A DNA stretch of 64,000 bases. Origin: Chitinophaga sp. CB10. GTDB taxonomy: Bacteria; Bacteroidota; Bacteroidia; Chitinophagales; Chitinophagaceae. A program made the position numbers and the translations under genes. The stretch is from positions 124,001 through 188,000 of the forward strand of contig MLAV02000013.1 in the NCBI GenBank assembly GCA_001870995.2, given 5' to 3'. The notes under the pieces were generated by a model. That model did no database searches, was not told the origin of the DNA, and saw only the letters and a program-made list of their open reading frames with translations. How positions within the stretch are numbered: the stretch's first letter is position 1; each line of letters opens with the position of its first letter. Shown here in pieces: positions 8,880 through 17,527 of this stretch.

Positions 8880-9286
8880 ATGAACATTGGACAGAAGTTA
8901 AACAGAAAGGGAGATAAAATTTACTTCTTCTATGTCTTGGCCGGAAACGTGGCCAACGGCCTGCAACCGGTGTTTTCATTTATGCAAAGCCAAAGAATCA
9001 GGAAGATCGCCACTTCCTTTTTATAAATAAAACTGCTTCAGAGATACTGTCGGCATTGTTGAAGACTAAAGAGATTAACATTATGACATATCACGAAACA
9101 GATATGGTATATGACTATCTAAGTCAGGAACCGGGCTGCAAGGTTTTCAAAATCGTACAGCGACCGTACGATATTTATATAGCGCCGACTGAAAACATGA
9201 CACATGATGGAACGACACTCGGAAAGATGGAAATTGACGTGACATTGGTAATGATAGGATACTTCAGCATAAAAACATCGAGATGA
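8880..9286 (+). pseudogene. probable remnant of a tyrosine recombinase/integrase N-terminus (frameshifted)
   Basis: From the ATG at 8880 one frame reads MNIGQKLNRKGDKIYFFY. The next frame then continues with GRKRGQRPATGVFIYAKPKNQ and further to a stop near 9286. Joined, they resemble the arm-type DNA-binding start of Bacteroidota phage-type integrases (KxxxKG..Y.FY...G.RP.TG). The catalytic domain (R..HxxR..Y) is absent and the last 70 residues match nothing I recognise. It lies about 380 bp downstream of a tRNA-Leu, a common integration target, and just before an AT-rich foreign-looking gene. The 8546-8879 stretch before it shows no gene, only short direct repeats (TTACACTTC near 8762-8782), which could be old arm-type sites. 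The assignment rests on a short motif and is moderate only. Confidence 0.45.
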
Positions 9287-9345
9287 ACAATTTTCAAATA
9301 AATTGATGTCAAAATCATAAATTCATAATTTGAAAACACTTTGGG

Positions 9346-11736
9346 ATGAAGTCCATCATTTTCACCTTTATAATATTAGTATTTCTATCTAACCCTACAG
9401 CGGCACAACAACAATACGGTATTCATGGCAGGGCGGTCGCGACCGACAAAACCCCTTTGCCATTCAACATAATCCGCTTAGTTAATATTTCCGATTCCAC
9501 GAGCAATTTCAATACCTTAACGGATTCGGTAGGACACTTTAACTTTCAAAATGTGCCACCAGGAAAGTACTATTTGCTATCCGTAAGCCCGGATTGTAAT
9601 AGAAAAAATGAAATAGAACATCGTAATGAGGATACCGACCTAGGCGATTTAGTCTTTCCTTGTGCTGTGAAACTGAAGGATGTAGAGATCGTTCACAAAA
9701 CGCCACTTTTGGAACATAAAGTAGATAGGATGGTATTTAATGTAAAGAATAGCATACTTGCCAGTACTGGCTCTCTTTGGGATGCTTTGCGAACAACACC
9801 AAGTGTTCGCACTACACCAGGTGGAATAAGTGTCGGTGACAAATCTGCTACTATATATATGGATAATATCCAACTTCAATTATCGGGGGACGACCTGATT
9901 AACTTTCTAAAGGCCTATAGCGCCAGCAATGTTGATAAAATTGAAGTATTTATGATACCTCCGTCAAACTATGACGCAGTTGGTGGATCTGTTATAAATG
10001 TGGTTAGTAAAAAGAACAAGCGAGATGGAATTTTTGGAGATATCGGCATCGGAATAGAACAAAATTCATATGGTAAATATAATACCGCATTTAACCTGAA
10101 CGGAAAACGGCCCAAGCTTGAGTACTTTTTAAATGTAAGTGGTGGGTATGGGAAATACAGGTCAACAAACGACGAATATATAATATACGAGTCATCTGCC
10201 GCAGCTTCTAATTGGTCAATCCAAGAGTCAAACTTAGAAAAAAGAAAGTCTTATGTTTTAAAAGGCGGTGCCAAATATCTGATTAATAAAACAAACTCCA
10301 TCGGAGTTCAACTAAATTACTCCAATATCAACAGTGACGTAAATGGAGTCATTAACTCCAATGTAGCGAGTAGAAATACTGTCGATTCAATACTTGTTAC
10401 GAGCAGTACATTTCTTTCTAATAGGAAAATATTTTCTGCCACGGAATACTACAGGCTGGTACTTGACTCCTTGGATGGATCATTGACTATTTCAGCCACA
10501 CAGCTATGCTATTCAAACCCACCCAGCCAAAGTATGTCAGCCATAACGTATGATACAGATATGAAACCTATAAACCTATACGCAAATAGTACTTACTCTC
10601 CACAAGATATTGACCTTTCGACCTGGCAAATTGATTTATCGAAGATAGTTGAGAAAATCACCGTCGACGCTGGAGGAAAACTATCATTCATAAAAAATAT
10701 TAACAATTGGAATTTTTCAGAATCGAGTTTAAAATTGCTAAATGACTTCACCTACAAGGAGAATAACTATGCGGCGTACATTTCATTGACCAGGCAATGG
10801 AAAAAAATTACAGGTAAGATCGGTTTGAGGGCTGAGTACACCAATCTTAAAATAAGGAGTCAAACATCAGCCACTGACAGCATAATAACTCAGGACTATC
10901 TAAAGTTGTTTCCTACTGCATATATTCAGTATGATATTAACGCAGACAATCTGTTAATTATTAGTGCTACAAGAAGAATTAACAGACCGGATTATTACCG
11001 TCTGAATCCATTCACTTACTATAAAACGCCCTACTATACCACATCTGGTAATCCCTATTTAAAACCATCATTGGACTACAGTACACAACTTGACTATGTA
11101 CTTAAAAACAATTACACATTCTCTGCCTTTTATAATTTTTCCACAGACAAATTTACCAATATCAGCCAGCAAGACAATGATACGCATGCAATTAAGGACA
11201 TGCAGCAGAATATTGGAAAAAGTACCAGTTTAGGCGTTAGCTTTATGATGGGTATAGAACCTATAAAAGGATGGCAAATCAACACATATGTAAGATTCAG
11301 TCGCAAAACAGAGAGTTCTAACTACCTTAATAATGAGTATAAGTTTAAAAAATATATAGCCTATTTGAGTCTGGACAACGCATTTGATCTTTCAAAAAAT
11401 AGAAGTTGGTCTGGTGAAGTTCATTTCTATTATTTGACTCCCACTATTCAAGGTATATATCAGAATGACAAGATGTATAACGTATCGCTTGGTTTGAGGA
11501 AAAAGATCAGCGAATTTACAGTTGCACTAACTGTAAATGATCTCCTCTTTTCAGATTTCAACAAAATTGACGTTAATTATTTAGACCAGAGGAATGGATT
11601 TATTTATAAAACAGATTCACGGGGAGTAGCGCTGCAACTAAAATATTCATTCAACCGAAGGAAAGGTAAGAACAAAGATGTTCGATTTGAGGCACCAGAA
11701 AATACTTCTGAAAAAGATAGAATAAATATGAATTGA
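9346..11736 (+). CDS. outer-membrane beta-barrel receptor-like protein (TonB-receptor-like, OMP_b-brl_3 type)
   Basis: Probably an outer-membrane beta-barrel protein of the CarboxypepD_reg/plug/barrel class common in Bacteroidota; cargo unknown. The 796-aa product starts with a signal peptide (MKSIIFTFIILVFLSNPTAAQ). A carboxypeptidase-regulatory-like beta sandwich follows (about 25-95, ending DLVFPCAVKL). A short plug-like region contains DALRTTPSVRTTPGG and YDAVGGSVINVVSKK (about 140-225), and the rest is a long series of aromatic-rich amphipathic strands to the C-terminus. There is no SusD partner and no TonB box that I can see. The gene is clearly more AT-rich than its neighbours and uses different codons. 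Together with the tRNA and integrase remnant upstream, this suggests horizontal acquisition. Confidence 0.8.
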   Translation: MKSIIFTFIILVFLSNPTAAQQQYGIHGRAVATDKTPLPFNIIRLVNISDSTSNFNTLTDSVGHFNFQNVPPGKYYLLSVSPDCNRKNEIEHRNEDTDLGDLVFPCAVKLKDVEIVHKTPLLEHKVDRMVFNVKNSILASTGSLWDALRTTPSVRTTPGGISVGDKSATIYMDNIQLQLSGDDLINFLKAYSASNVDKIEVFMIPPSNYDAVGGSVINVVSKKNKRDGIFGDIGIGIEQNSYGKYNTAFNLNGKRPKLEYFLNVSGGYGKYRSTNDEYIIYESSAAASNWSIQESNLEKRKSYVLKGGAKYLINKTNSIGVQLNYSNINSDVNGVINSNVASRNTVDSILVTSSTFLSNRKIFSATEYYRLVLDSLDGSLTISATQLCYSNPPSQSMSAITYDTDMKPINLYANSTYSPQDIDLSTWQIDLSKIVEKITVDAGGKLSFIKNINNWNFSESSLKLLNDFTYKENNYAAYISLTRQWKKITGKIGLRAEYTNLKIRSQTSATDSIITQDYLKLFPTAYIQYDINADNLLIISATRRINRPDYYRLNPFTYYKTPYYTTSGNPYLKPSLDYSTQLDYVLKNNYTFSAFYNFSTDKFTNISQQDNDTHAIKDMQQNIGKSTSLGVSFMMGIEPIKGWQINTYVRFSRKTESSNYLNNEYKFKKYIAYLSLDNAFDLSKNRSWSGEVHFYYLTPTIQGIYQNDKMYNVSLGLRKKISEFTVALTVNDLLFSDFNKIDVNYLDQRNGFIYKTDSRGVALQLKYSFNRRKGKNKDVRFEAPENTSEKDRINMN

Positions 11737-12481
11737 TTTTAATAAAGGAAAAATAATGAGTACATTCATCTCCTTGCTTATCGATCAAAATGGATATATT
11801 TTTCAAAATAGTTTCGTGCTTCCTGGATAACATTCGGTTCCACCTGCTGAATTAGAGGGCTTTTTGAGCATCCTATAGCCTAAAGGAAAAATAAGGGAAA
11901 AATCAACCTTTTTACCATATATATAATTTGGATTAGGAAATACAGATAGGGACTTTCTCTGGTCCAATTCACTAAGTATGACAGATTTAAGTGCAGGATA
12001 GCCCTAAATACCCCTTCACATGAGAAAAGGATAAAAAGTTATGACTGTCTTTTTCCTTGCTTAAGTTAAATCTTACTTTTTCGAACAGATTGGAGGATTA
12101 TTTATTAATTCGAGTCTGGGGGATTCATTAACACTACCAATATACCCTAATAATTAAAATATTGGAAAATTTTTTCCATCAAGATAAAAAGTCTACACAA
12201 ATAAGTTCTACCAGATTGGCCTATTCAAAGAGAATCAAATTGCGAGAAATAACTCCTGGAAGGAGAACACGCTTATACCGCCGGTTTTGTTGCAATAATC
12301 CCATTTTATAGATACATCAACATTGATGACAATGCGCTCATCAAAGTAGTCATCCAACCAAATTGAAAAAAACCAACAAAAAATTTCCAGTCCTCTTATC
12401 CCCCATCACTTCCAGAAACACAAAAGGTTTGAAAACCCAATATTTTCAAACCTTTTGCATTAATTCACTTAATATCCACAA
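11737..12481 (+). other. AT-rich intergenic stretch without a supported gene
   Basis: About 745 bp with the same low G+C as the preceding receptor gene. I find no coding region with a recognisable product. A minus-strand frame near 12190-12360 encodes about 45 residues (including DERIVINVDVSIKWDYCNK) that could be a gene remnant, but it has no start or family match. The G+C returns to the local average at about 12.4 kb, which may mark the right edge of the foreign segment. Confidence 0.5.
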
Positions 12482-13009
12482 CTACGGATTCACCAGTACA
12501 TCATACGGCAAATTAAACTCCCCATCAGCAATACTAATACTTTCTCCTCCATCACTACGCAATGTTCCCGTCATAGTCCCCTTTATACCATCTTTGCTGA
12601 TCCCATCTATTTTTACAGTAAACACATCATGCTGGGAATTGTAGACCAGCGTCCCGCCAGACAATTGCACCGCATAACGGGAGATCATCCCCGTTTCCGC
12701 AGGCGTAACATACGTACCCGGAGTAATATCGCCTCCTAACCGCCAGATTTCAAAATCCAGCGAAGGTGACGTAACGCTGGTAGTTTCACTACCGCTTACT
12801 ACTACATGTTCCCAGCGGCCGTCATTACCCCCGCCCTGGAATTTGGCATTATGCATGACTACCTTCTTGCCGCCAATAGTAGCTGTAAAGTGGTAGCCGG
12901 AATTATCCGGTTTAGGATCATCGCTCTTTGAACAGGAGGAAATACCGAACACTAATAAAGCGTAGCACAGCATAGCTGCAAAGCGAAATGCGGGCGTCTT
13001 TTTCATCAT
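12482..13009 (-). CDS. hypothetical lipoprotein, 175 aa
   Basis: I do not recognise a named family. The N-terminus is a lipoprotein signal (KTPAFRFAAMLCYALLVFGISSC) with the cysteine at the lipobox near residue 26. It is followed by a charged linker (SKSDDPKPDNSG) and a beta-rich domain of about 135 residues with alternating G/T-rich strands (HFTATIGGKKVV, GTMTGTLRSDGGESISIADGEF). The layout is typical of Bacteroidota surface or periplasmic lipoproteins that bind small ligands or partner proteins. It is divergent from the next gene, with about 185 bp between them. Confidence 0.75.
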   Translation of the reverse strand: MMKKTPAFRFAAMLCYALLVFGISSCSKSDDPKPDNSGYHFTATIGGKKVVMHNAKFQGGGNDGRWEHVVVSGSETTSVTSPSLDFEIWRLGGDITPGTYVTPAETGMISRYAVQLSGGTLVYNSQHDVFTVKIDGISKDGIKGTMTGTLRSDGGESISIADGEFNLPYDVLVNP

Positions 13010-13194
13010 TGGATACAGTTAATTTTTCTATGGGTTAATGTAAGAATTATAAGCGCGCAGCATAGCAAGAATCGGACCTGCTTTGTATTTTCATACTTCT
13101 TAGGGGCGAATTCACAGCATCAAGATAAGAATATAAGAGTAACTTTACCTAATCCTGGGACAATTTCCCATCTTTGATAAAATTCGATTTACAC

Positions 13195-14049
13195 ATGAAT
13201 TACCATCGATTATTATTGTTTGTACTGGTATGCAGCTGTTCCCTATCCCTGTCAGCACAAAACAAGGTATTGCTCAACATTGCCATGGACCCCGGTAAAA
13301 CCTATAAGACGGAAGTGGCCACCGAAATGGATATGGAAATGAACGCCAAGGTGGATTCTGCGACTATGGCATCGCTCATTGCCAGCGGCATGAAGTTTCC
13401 CATGAAGATCCATATGAAACAGGAAATAGGCACGACTACTAAAACCGGTAGCCGCCAGGCGGACAATAAAATTCCGGTGACAATGACTTATGACAAATTG
13501 ATAGCTGAATCCACCGTCGGCGGCCAGGAAGCGCCTCCCAGCCAAAACCCTTTTGCCAATGCAGTAATAGAAGGCCATACCATGGGCGATTTTAAAGTTA
13601 CCATTGACACCATCAAAGGCGAAATGGATGAATCTTTGAGAACCAGCCTGCGACAAATGGTAAACAGCATCCAGGAAAATATCAAATACCCGAAACAGGA
13701 AATGAAAATTGGCGACTCCTTCCAGCAGGAAGTTCCAATGAAAATGCCTATTCCGGGAATGGATCTTAGCATGAAGCTCGTCATTAAATATGTACTCAGA
13801 GAGATAAAGAATGACAAGGCCACCTTTGACATGCAGCAGCAGATGGTGATGGATATGACCAATGCAGGAAACAGCAATAAAGGCAATGGTAGCGGCGCCG
13901 GAACAGGCGTAATGGTGTATAATATCGCCAAAAAGATACCAGAGGCAAGCGATTCCAATATCCAGTTTCAGCTTGACTTTAATGTATCAGGACTGCAAAT
14001 GAGCGCTAAATGTGATACGAAGACCCAAACCAGCACCAGTATCCTGTAG
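13195..14049 (+). CDS. secreted protein of unknown function (DUF6263-like)
   Basis: Exported protein, 284 aa from the ATG at 13195 (MNYHRLLLFVLVCSCSLSLSAQ is a clear signal peptide). A longer frame begins with TTG at 13174 but adds residues before the signal peptide and overlaps a promoter-like CATCTTTG. The mature part is rich in Met, Lys and Asp, with repeating amphipathic stretches (GKTYKTEVATEMDMEMNAK, KMPIPGMDLSMKLVIKYVLREI). It resembles the Bacteroidota secreted family DUF6263, but I could not test this. A hairpin terminator follows. Confidence 0.7.
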   Translation: MNYHRLLLFVLVCSCSLSLSAQNKVLLNIAMDPGKTYKTEVATEMDMEMNAKVDSATMASLIASGMKFPMKIHMKQEIGTTTKTGSRQADNKIPVTMTYDKLIAESTVGGQEAPPSQNPFANAVIEGHTMGDFKVTIDTIKGEMDESLRTSLRQMVNSIQENIKYPKQEMKIGDSFQQEVPMKMPIPGMDLSMKLVIKYVLREIKNDKATFDMQQQMVMDMTNAGNSNKGNGSGAGTGVMVYNIAKKIPEASDSNIQFQLDFNVSGLQMSAKCDTKTQTSTSIL

Positions 14050-14066
14050 TGGTAAATAAATTTATT

Positions 14067-14107
14067 AAAAGAGAACGCCGGGCTTATTTACCCGGCGTTT
14101 CGCTTTT
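14067..14107 (+). terminator. bidirectional hairpin terminator
   Basis: AACGCCGGG (14074-14082) pairs with CCCGGCGTT (14091-14099). Outer AAAAG and CTTTT extend the stem and give A/T tails on both strands, serving the convergent genes at 13195 and 14129. Confidence 0.7.
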
Positions 14108-14128
14108 AATTATAGGTTGCGTAGTTTG

Positions 14129-14647
14129 CTAGAGCTTATCGATATAGCTGATGGTTACTCCGGTGAAACAATCATCCATACAACCGTTCACTACATAACC
14201 GCACCTGGAAATCATTCCATTATTTTCAGCAGCAAACGACAAGTTGACGTTTGACCTTTTTACCAGCCACTCTTCTTCGGCTTTCTTATAGACGCCGTCC
14301 AGGGTAAGGGGTTCGAAACCAGCGCTATTTGTACCAAGGGTTGCTTCATCTTCTTCCCACCGCTGCAGGGTATCCATTACCGGCGGCACATTATTTTTCC
14401 AATTTTTTGCAATGAAGGAACGGCGTATAACTTTGCCGGATTGCACGGTAATAGTAGTTTCAGTGCTTAAACCCGTCCAGGAGGAAGAGGTAACCTGGTA
14501 ACGGTATGAATTACCGGAGGCAGCTTTGAAGCTCATCCATGCCTTGTAACTGTTGTTAAAATCGTTACTATACCCGTCATCATCTTTCTTGCAGCCGGCA
14601 AGTACCACAACGGCTAATACCAGGAATGTGTAGAAAATGTTTTTCAT
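14129..14647 (-). CDS. hypothetical lipoprotein, 172 aa
   Basis: No family recognised. It has a lipoprotein signal (MKNIFYTFLVLAVVVLAGC, lipobox Cys19) followed by KKDDDGYSND and a globular part with two features: a region rich in aromatic residues (WMSFKAASGNSYRYQV) and a C-terminal pair CGYVVNGCMDDC that could form disulfides. It is convergent with the secreted protein at 13195 and separated from it by a shared terminator. Probably periplasmic or at the outer membrane. Confidence 0.75.
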   Translation of the reverse strand: MKNIFYTFLVLAVVVLAGCKKDDDGYSNDFNNSYKAWMSFKAASGNSYRYQVTSSSWTGLSTETTITVQSGKVIRRSFIAKNWKNNVPPVMDTLQRWEEDEATLGTNSAGFEPLTLDGVYKKAEEEWLVKRSNVNLSFAAENNGMISRCGYVVNGCMDDCFTGVTISYIDKL

Positions 14648-14723
14648 GCAAGTGGTTTTGTTGCTTAAACGGTTTTCAGGCGGTAAAAGTTACAGGTGAA
14701 GTCCGTCCACAGCATACATCCTG

Positions 14724-15353
14724 TCAGTCCTGGTCTTTTGAAATTACTCCGTGTTCCTCCAACTTTTCGCGGACAATATGCGGTTGGCGCTGTAATAACT
14801 CAGCGACTTTATCAACTCTTCCAAATTTATTATATGCCCTGGTCATAATTTCAATTTCACGGCTGTGCCATTCTTCATAGGCCCGTGGATAGGCATTTCT
14901 GATTTGCCGTTGTTGCTGCGTAAGGTTGGAAGCGTCTCTTTTCGGGAGTTCATCGACGAATTTGCGGGCCAATTGAATCAACTGGTTAATTTCTGCTTCC
15001 GGCAACCTGGGAATATGCGTTATTTTTGCCTGTTTCCCCTTATTGCTGTTTCTTATCGTTTCAAGCTTTTCGTCGGACATGCGCGCAAAGCGCCACTCAC
15101 GGCTGCCGGTTGGAGATACAGAACACTGGCACTGGGGTATTAAGCTTAGCAAATCATTATCCTTGAGTTTCTGCAGGAATGCACGGAAATGAATGCCCCT
15201 GTGCCGATCGGTTTCTATCAGGCCTTTTTTGGCAAGGAATTCATATAGGTCAGTGCTCCTCACCACATTATAATTATAATTTATATGAAAGTATTCCTGT
15301 ATTGCCTTGGAAATCCTTAATGCTCTTTGCAAATCTTCTTGCGTATAGGACAT
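14724..15353 (-). CDS. conserved-looking protein of unknown function, 209 aa
   Basis: I do not recognise it. It is cytoplasmic (no signal or membrane helix) and basic. Residues 1-90 read like a winged-helix or similar small domain (DLYEFLAKKGLIETDRHRG, FRAFLQKLKDNDLL). The C-terminal 40 residues (REIEIMTRAYNKFGRVDKVAELLQRQPHIVREKLEEHGV) resemble a helix-turn-helix in which KVAELLQRQPHIVREKL would be the recognition unit. A DNA-binding role is therefore plausible but unproven. It stands alone. The 285 bp upstream (15354-15638) show no gene. Confidence 0.65.
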   Translation of the reverse strand: MSYTQEDLQRALRISKAIQEYFHINYNYNVVRSTDLYEFLAKKGLIETDRHRGIHFRAFLQKLKDNDLLSLIPQCQCSVSPTGSREWRFARMSDEKLETIRNSNKGKQAKITHIPRLPEAEINQLIQLARKFVDELPKRDASNLTQQQRQIRNAYPRAYEEWHSREIEIMTRAYNKFGRVDKVAELLQRQPHIVREKLEEHGVISKDQD

Positions 15354-15638
15354 CTTAATAGTTTTTTGAGGGTAAAAAATTATTAAGCAGTAAGGGTAAA
15401 CAGGCTATTAGTTAACACTCAGAGATTATAGTAATTTACAAATTTTTTTGAAACAGGCAATGCCCATGTGTCCCAGGATCATATACCAAATTCAAAGCTT
15501 TTCCATTTCCCCTCCATTGCAGAATGGTATCGATAGTTGGTGGAGCGCTTATGAAAAGAATACTGGCCTCCCTCCTTCGAAACTCACCGCTATTTAACTT
15601 CCTGCCTGCCGCTTTACCTTGTTGCAGAACCTGTATTT

Positions 15639-16478
15639 ATGGAAAGCAACCAAATTAATGTGCCCGCTACCTCTACCCTTATCATGCAATACGCCGGGGA
15701 GGTTTATAATTCTCCTATGGAGCAACAATATCTCTCCCGGTTGAATTACAGCCAGGCAGGAAGCCTGGGGGAAATGCTGGAAAACGTGTATCCCCTTTTC
15801 AAAGAAGTAGTGTTACTGCGTAAACGGAGCGTACGGTCTTTTCTGCGGAAACGTATGATTGAGCGACAAGATGAACAGATCTGCATCCTGGGAGCAGGGC
15901 TGGACCCGCTTTCCATTCACCTGCTCTCTCATTATCAGCCCCAGATTAAAAAAATTTTTGAGGTAGATAGCAGTCACATGGCGCTTAAACGGGAGCTATT
16001 CCATTCCCTGGACCTGGATGCGGGCAAGGTGGCCTTTGTAAATCACGATCTGACCACCGCGGGTACGTTGATCCCCACGCTGCAACAAGCCGGGTTTGAT
16101 TCCCATCTCCCCACCACCATTATTTTTGAAGGGGTAATACACTACATGACCAATGATCAGTTTGTACGATTGATGAAATTGTTTTCCACTCCGGACAAGC
16201 GCAATAAAATGATTATGGACTATGCGCTGGATGCGCAGTCAGTGCCATTCGGCAGTCGCCACCTGCATCAGCAGCTGCTGGAAATTTTTGAATCGTTTAT
16301 ACAGGGGAGATTTAACCGCAACAACCGGGGCGACCTCCTGCAATTGACCATTGAATTTGGAGCGGTAAACCAGACTTTCAGAAGCATGCAGGCCATTCAG
16401 GCCGTTGAAAAAGGCCGCAGTAAAGACTTCCACGATACCGGCGATGGCTTTATAGAAATGGTATTTATGTCGCTCTGA
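15639..16478 (+). CDS. class I SAM-dependent methyltransferase, leucine-carboxyl-methyltransferase-like
   Basis: A 279-aa methyltransferase of the LCM/PpM type, which methylates small molecules or carboxylates. Motif I is ICILGAGLDPLSIHL (near residue 87), the acidic end of strand 2 is IFEVDSSHM, and IIFEGVIHYMT corresponds to the family's EGVxxYL motif. There is no signal peptide. It is convergent with the J-domain gene, 3 bp from its stop. The substrate cannot be inferred. The start at 15639 gives a normal N-terminus (MESNQINVPATSTLIMQYAGEV). Confidence 0.8.
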   Translation: MESNQINVPATSTLIMQYAGEVYNSPMEQQYLSRLNYSQAGSLGEMLENVYPLFKEVVLLRKRSVRSFLRKRMIERQDEQICILGAGLDPLSIHLLSHYQPQIKKIFEVDSSHMALKRELFHSLDLDAGKVAFVNHDLTTAGTLIPTLQQAGFDSHLPTTIIFEGVIHYMTNDQFVRLMKLFSTPDKRNKMIMDYALDAQSVPFGSRHLHQQLLEIFESFIQGRFNRNNRGDLLQLTIEFGAVNQTFRSMQAIQAVEKGRSKDFHDTGDGFIEMVFMSL

Positions 16479-16481
16479 TGG

Positions 16482-17129
16482 TTAATTTTTAGCGGAACGG
16501 ATGCAGCCTACTACCCTTCCATTTTGAAAAAAGATGGTGTACTTGCTATAGACCCACACTTCAAGCCCGCCTTGCCCATAGACCTTCGTATCGGGATGGC
16601 CGATCGCACTGACAACATCCGTGGAGGAATCGCCATTGAGGAAGCCCAGCTCCGCGGGATTGACGTCCGACTGTATAATGATGCCGGAAGGATTAGCCGT
16701 TTTAAACCTGGCCAGTCCGTTATCGTCTTTGCCGAAAATAATGCCCAGGATAATGATGACAATAATACCTGCTGCCACGCCAAGCTTAATATACAGATCC
16801 CGCTTTACCTGCCTGGGGTCCGGAGGCTGCGTAGCGGCTGCGGAAGGCTGCCGGCGGGTATAATTGCTGCTGCCTGTATGGGTATAACTGGTGCTGGTAT
16901 TGTACTGCCGGTAGATATTAGCGCGTAACAGATCATCATAGTTCCGTTTACGCACCGGGTCTTTCAGCTGTTCATAGGCATGTTGGACAATCTTAAATTT
17001 TTCTTCCGCTGCCCTGTTCCCCTGGTTGAGGTCAGGATGATACTGTTTGGAAAGGCGTCTGTGGGCGGCCTTCACATCTTCCACTGAGGCAAAATTATGC
17101 AGTTCCAGCAGTATATAGTAATTGGTCAT
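16482..17129 (-). CDS. membrane-anchored J-domain (DnaJ-like) protein
   Basis: A co-chaperone expected to recruit and stimulate a DnaK-type Hsp70 at the cytoplasmic membrane. The J domain covers residues 1-65, with the essential HPD at 31-33 (QYHPDLNQG) and the helix IV region RKRNYDDLLR. A Ser/Thr/Gln-rich linker follows, then a single transmembrane helix (LYIKLGVAAGIIVIIILGIIFG, about 113-134). The C-terminal 80-residue domain has a SmpA/OmlA-like look (GDSSTDVVSAIGHPDTKVYGQGGLEVWVY). It is divergent from the tRNA-Leu copy at 17282. Confidence 0.85.
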   Translation of the reverse strand: MTNYYILLELHNFASVEDVKAAHRRLSKQYHPDLNQGNRAAEEKFKIVQHAYEQLKDPVRKRNYDDLLRANIYRQYNTSTSYTHTGSSNYTRRQPSAAATQPPDPRQVKRDLYIKLGVAAGIIVIIILGIIFGKDDNGLARFKTANPSGIIIQSDVNPAELGFLNGDSSTDVVSAIGHPDTKVYGQGGLEVWVYSKYTIFFQNGRVVGCIRSAKN

Positions 17130-17224
17130 ATCGGGATTCGTAGGCGTGTAACCGTTTGGATATAGGCGTTAAGTTAAGAAATATCGGGGCAAAACCGGCT
17201 TGCAGGAAATTTTCAGAAAATAAA

Positions 17225-17255
17225 TTTTGCGATTTAAAATCAATTCCTATCTTTG
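17225..17255 (+). promoter_or_regulatory. promoter of tRNA-Leu copy 2
   Basis: TTTTG (17225-17229) and TATCTTTG (17248-17255) are arranged as before copy 1. About 60 bp upstream of both tRNAs are nearly identical. Confidence 0.75.
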
Positions 17256-17281
17256 CAGCCCTGAAACACAAAATCAGTGAT

Positions 17282-17365
17282 GCCCAGATGGCGAAATTGG
17301 TAGACGCACTGTGTTCAGGTCGCAGCGCTCGCAAGGGTGTGCTGGTTCGAATCCAGTTCTGGGCA
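17282..17365 (+). tRNA. tRNA-Leu (anticodon CAG), copy 2
   Basis: 84 nt, identical to 8415-8498, with anticodon loop TTCAGGT, a long variable arm and T-arm CTGGTTCGAATCCAG. The flanking promoter is also duplicated but the terminator sequence differs, so this is a gene duplication and not an attachment-site repeat. Confidence 0.96.
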
Positions 17366-17368
17366 CAC

Positions 17369-17409
17369 AATAGGCTGTAAATCAATGATTTACAGCCTAT
17401 TTTATTTTT
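17369..17409 (+). terminator. terminator of tRNA-Leu copy 2
   Basis: A near-perfect 16-bp inverted repeat (AATAGGCTGTAAATCA / TGATTTACAGCCTATT) is followed by TTATTTTT. Confidence 0.8.
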
Positions 17410-17527
17410 AGCCAATCCTGAGTTTTCTCAACTACCCGATAACGCAAATGAATGCATCAAATGACAAACTACATCAAGGGCAATGACAGGAAATATCCTT
17501 AATTTTTGTTACCCGGACGTAATTACT

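Noticed and set aside
12190..12360. A minus-strand peptide of about 45 residues in the AT-rich gap.
   Set aside because: No start, no family resemblance and too short to support; kept only as a remark in the gap entry.
8415..17365. The two tRNA-Leu copies as attL and attR of a 9-kb integrated element.
   Set aside because: Both copies are complete and have their own upstream promoter duplicated; the sequence between them is mainly normal chromosomal genes. Gene duplication is simpler.
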